Shown piece after piece: positions 5,024 through 7,414 of a stretch of DNA of 7,414 nt. The stretch's first letter is position 1, and each line of letters starts with the position of its first letter. Under the pieces are notes generated by a model. The model worked only from the letters and a program-made list of their open reading frames with translations, ran no database searches and had not been told where the DNA came from. The DNA lies in the NCBI GenBank assembly GCA_964573115.1, contig CAZNIP010000129.1, positions 1 to 7,414 on the forward strand, written 5' to 3'. Made by a program: the position numbers and the translations under genes. The stretch comes from CAYOID01 sp964573115 (lineage in GTDB: Bacteria; Desulfobacterota; Desulfovibrionia; Desulfovibrionales; Desulfothermaceae).

Positions 5024-7402
5024 ATGCCCATCACAGTCGCCATCCTCTGCGGAGGCCCCTCCCTTGAGCGGGGCATCTCCCTGAACTCTGCCCGCTCGGT
5101 CCTGGACCACCTCGGCGGAGACGTCCAGATCGTGCCCTTCTATCTGGACATGCTCAAGAACGCCTACCGGATCTCCATTGCCCAGCTCTACTCCAACACG
5201 CCCTCGGACTTTGACTTCAAGCTGGCCCGGACCGCCAGACCCCTGAGTCGTGACGAACTCATCCAGGACCTGCAGGAGACGGATCTGGTCTTCCCTCTCA
5301 TTCACGGGGCCTACGGCGAGGGGGGAGAGCTGCAGACCCTGCTCGAGGAGCACGGGATCCCTTTTCTCGGTTCCAGCTCCAGGGCCTGCCGCAAGGCCTT
5401 TGACAAGTTTTCGGCCAACGAGAACCTCAAGCAGCTGGGGTACTTCACCTATCCTCAGCTCCTGGTGGAAGAGGGACAGCCCGGCCGCGACATCGAAGAG
5501 CGGCTGCGGGACTTTTTTGAGGATCAAGGCCTCGTCAGGGCCGTGGTCAAACCTGCTTCAGGAGGGTCCTCCATCTGCGTCTCCTCCGTATCCACCCCGG
5601 AAGAGGCCCTGGACTGGATTTGTCAGATCTTTGACCGGGGCATCGATCTCCGGGTGGTGGTCGAGCCCTTTGTTCGCGGCCGGGAGTTCACCTGCATCGT
5701 CCTCCAGGACCGGGACCACCGACCGGTGGCCCTGCTGCCGACGGAAATCGAAACCGACTACGGCGGTCACGAGCTCTTTGACTACCGGAAAAAGTATTTA
5801 CCGACCTCTCAGGTGGTTCACCACTGTCCGCCCCGTTTCCGGGCCGCAGACATCGAGGCCGTCCGGACCCAGTCCGAAGAGCTGTTTTCCCTCTTTGGAA
5901 TGCGTGACTTCGCCCGCTTTGACGGCTGGCTGGACAGCCGGAACCGGATCTGGTTTTCGGACTTCAACCCCATCAGCGGCATGGAGCAGAACAGCTTCCT
6001 CTTCCAGCAGTCCGCCAGAGTGGGCCTGAGCCACAGGGCCCTGCTCAAGTGCATCCTTACCAGCGCCTGCCGGCGGTACGCCATCCCCCTGCCGCCTGAC
6101 CCGGAGCACAACCCCTCCGAGGCCAGAAAGCCCGTTCACGTCCTCTTTGGAGGATCGACCTCCGAGCGGCAGGTCTCGCTCATGAGCGGCACCAATGCCT
6201 GGCTCAAGCTGCGCAGATCCTCCAGGTACGCCCCCCGGCCATTTCTTCTGGATCTGGAGCACAATGTCTGGGAGCTGCCCTATGGTCTGACCCTGTACCA
6301 CACGGTGGAGGAGATCATGGACAACTGCGCCCAGGCCGACCAGGAAGCAGGGGCCATGAACGGCCTGGCCAGCGACATCAAGCACCGCCTGACGACGGCC
6401 TCTCCGGCAAACAGCGACGATTTTTTCATCCCCAGAAAGATGAGCCTGGAAACCTTCCTGGACAGCTCGCCCTTCGTCTTCATCGGCCTGCACGGCGGAA
6501 TCGGCGAGAACGGCTCGCTCCAGGCCATGCTGGAACAGAGGTCCATCCCCTTCAACGGGCCTGGTCAGACCCCGTCGAGAGTGGCCATGGACAAGTGGGA
6601 AACCGGCAGGATCGTGGACCAGCTGGACATCGACGGCGTCTGCTCGGTCCCGAAGAGGCTGGTGGCCATGGGGCCTCTGATCCGGGAGGGACCCGGGGCT
6701 GCGGAGGGAATCTTCGAAGAGACCCGGGAGCAGCTGAGATGCGAGACTCTGCTGGTCAAACCGAGGGCTGACGGTTGTTCCTCAGGCATCATCCGCCTCT
6801 TTGGCCCCCGGGACTTCAGGGTCTATCTGGAGATGCTCGCCTCCAGGGCGACCTTCATCCCCAAAAACACCTTTGCCGGACAGAAGGACAATGTTGAAAT
6901 GCCCCTGCAGGAGGTCGAGGAGCTCCTCCTGGAGACCTTCATCACCACGGACCGCATCAGGGTCGCGGACCATTCCCTGGAGTACGAGCGGGTCAGCGGC
7001 TGGATCGAGATCACGGCCGGGGTCCTGGATCAGGGTGGCCGCCTCCAGGTCTTCAATCCCAGCCTGACCGTGTCTGAAGGGGACGTGCTCTCGGTGGAGG
7101 AAAAGTTTCAGGGCGGCACCGGGATCAACATCACCCCGCCTCCTGAGGAGATTGTCGGCCCCAAAGCCCTGGACCGGTGCAAAGAGCTGCTCCGTCAGGT
7201 GGCCCGGGCTTTTTCGATCTCCGGCTATGCCCGGCTGGACGCCTTCCTCGAAGTGGACACCGGCCGGGTCATGCTCATTGAAGTCAACACCCTCCCGGCC
7301 CTGACCCCGTCCACGGTCCTCTTTCAGCAGGCCCTGAGCTGCGAGCCGCCCATCTACCCCCGGGAGCTGATCGAGGCCATCATCGCCAACAAGGGATACT
7401 GA
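5024..7402 (+). CDS. Tandem D-alanine-D-alanine ligase-like protein (two ATP-grasp ligase modules)
   Basis: A 792-aa protein with two complete Ddl-like units; ordinary Ddl is about 300-370 aa. The frame could also start at the TTG at 5021; the ATG is preferred and residues are numbered from it. N-module (about 1-345): CGGPSLERGISLNS with Glu15, IHGAYGEGG, FDK (126-128), VKPASGGSS with Lys176 and Ser182/183, FDYRKKY (Tyr258), RFD (298-300), SDFNPISGM (312-320). C-module (about 371-792): FGGSTSERQVSLMSG with Glu381, LHGGIGENG, FNGPG, MDK (522-524), VKPRADGCSSG (Lys579), EKFQGGTG (Lys694, Phe695), RLD (737-739), EVNTLPALTPS (753-763). The C-module is longer, with extra sequence near 420-480 and 595-635. 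Against E. coli DdlB, the N-module changes the metal ligand Glu270 to Asp313, while the C-module changes Ser150 to Cys585 and Tyr216 to Phe695. It probably condenses D-amino or D-hydroxy acids for peptidoglycan precursors, or makes another dipeptide-like product. Membership of the family is clear; the product is not. Confidence 0.85.
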   Translation: MPITVAILCGGPSLERGISLNSARSVLDHLGGDVQIVPFYLDMLKNAYRISIAQLYSNTPSDFDFKLARTARPLSRDELIQDLQETDLVFPLIHGAYGEGGELQTLLEEHGIPFLGSSSRACRKAFDKFSANENLKQLGYFTYPQLLVEEGQPGRDIEERLRDFFEDQGLVRAVVKPASGGSSICVSSVSTPEEALDWICQIFDRGIDLRVVVEPFVRGREFTCIVLQDRDHRPVALLPTEIETDYGGHELFDYRKKYLPTSQVVHHCPPRFRAADIEAVRTQSEELFSLFGMRDFARFDGWLDSRNRIWFSDFNPISGMEQNSFLFQQSARVGLSHRALLKCILTSACRRYAIPLPPDPEHNPSEARKPVHVLFGGSTSERQVSLMSGTNAWLKLRRSSRYAPRPFLLDLEHNVWELPYGLTLYHTVEEIMDNCAQADQEAGAMNGLASDIKHRLTTASPANSDDFFIPRKMSLETFLDSSPFVFIGLHGGIGENGSLQAMLEQRSIPFNGPGQTPSRVAMDKWETGRIVDQLDIDGVCSVPKRLVAMGPLIREGPGAAEGIFEETREQLRCETLLVKPRADGCSSGIIRLFGPRDFRVYLEMLASRATFIPKNTFAGQKDNVEMPLQEVEELLLETFITTDRIRVADHSLEYERVSGWIEITAGVLDQGGRLQVFNPSLTVSEGDVLSVEEKFQGGTGINITPPPEEIVGPKALDRCKELLRQVARAFSISGYARLDAFLEVDTGRVMLIEVNTLPALTPSTVLFQQALSCEPPIYPRELIEAIIANKGY

Positions 7403-7414
7403 GGTCAGTTTTGC

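Noticed and set aside
5798..6493. 231-codon minus-strand frame inside the double-Ddl gene
   Set aside because: No motifs, no ribosome site that I can see, and it lies wholly within a strongly supported coding sequence.

Overview
The window looks like chromosomal DNA from a high-GC anaerobic deltaproteobacterium, most likely of the Desulfovibrionales (sulfate-reducer) type. The basis is the gene order precorrin-2 dehydrogenase / CcsA-HemX-type membrane protein / glutamyl-tRNA reductase, the GC-rich third codon positions, and the protein character. This is inference from gene content; no 16S or other direct marker is present. All seven genes are on the + strand, all end in TGA, and about 97% of the window is coding.

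Layout: (1) 1-815 is the 3' part of an AapM-type general L-amino-acid ABC permease whose start lies upstream of the window, followed after 13 bp by its ATPase AapP (829-1605). (2) 1633-2133 encodes a stand-alone asparaginase N-terminal domain (166 aa). (3) 2140-2826, 2804-3631 and 3635-4951 form a tightly packed tetrapyrrole block: SirC (precorrin-2 dehydrogenase), a CcsA/HemX-family membrane protein and HemA (glutamyl-tRNA reductase). The first two overlap by 23 nt and the last two are 3 nt apart. (4) After a 72-bp spacer that carries a good sigma70-like promoter, 5024-7402 encodes a 792-aa protein made of two D-Ala-D-Ala-ligase-like ATP-grasp modules in tandem.

How the genes may work together: AapMP imports L-amino acids including Glu/Asp, and the asparaginase-like protein may deamidate Asn or Gln. 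Glutamate, as glutamyl-tRNA, is the substrate of HemA, and SirC acts further down the same route at precorrin-2, giving siroheme and, in sulfate reducers, heme by the siroheme-dependent (Ahb) route. The functional link between transport and tetrapyrrole genes is an inference from adjacency.

The most unusual items are the double Ddl protein, whose halves carry different and complementary active-site substitutions, and a 10-bp tandem duplication at the sirC/hemX-like overlap. Removing one unit of that repeat would put the two genes in one continuous frame. I saw no tRNA, rRNA, CRISPR array, insertion sequence or attachment site. No stretch over 300 bases lacks a gene.
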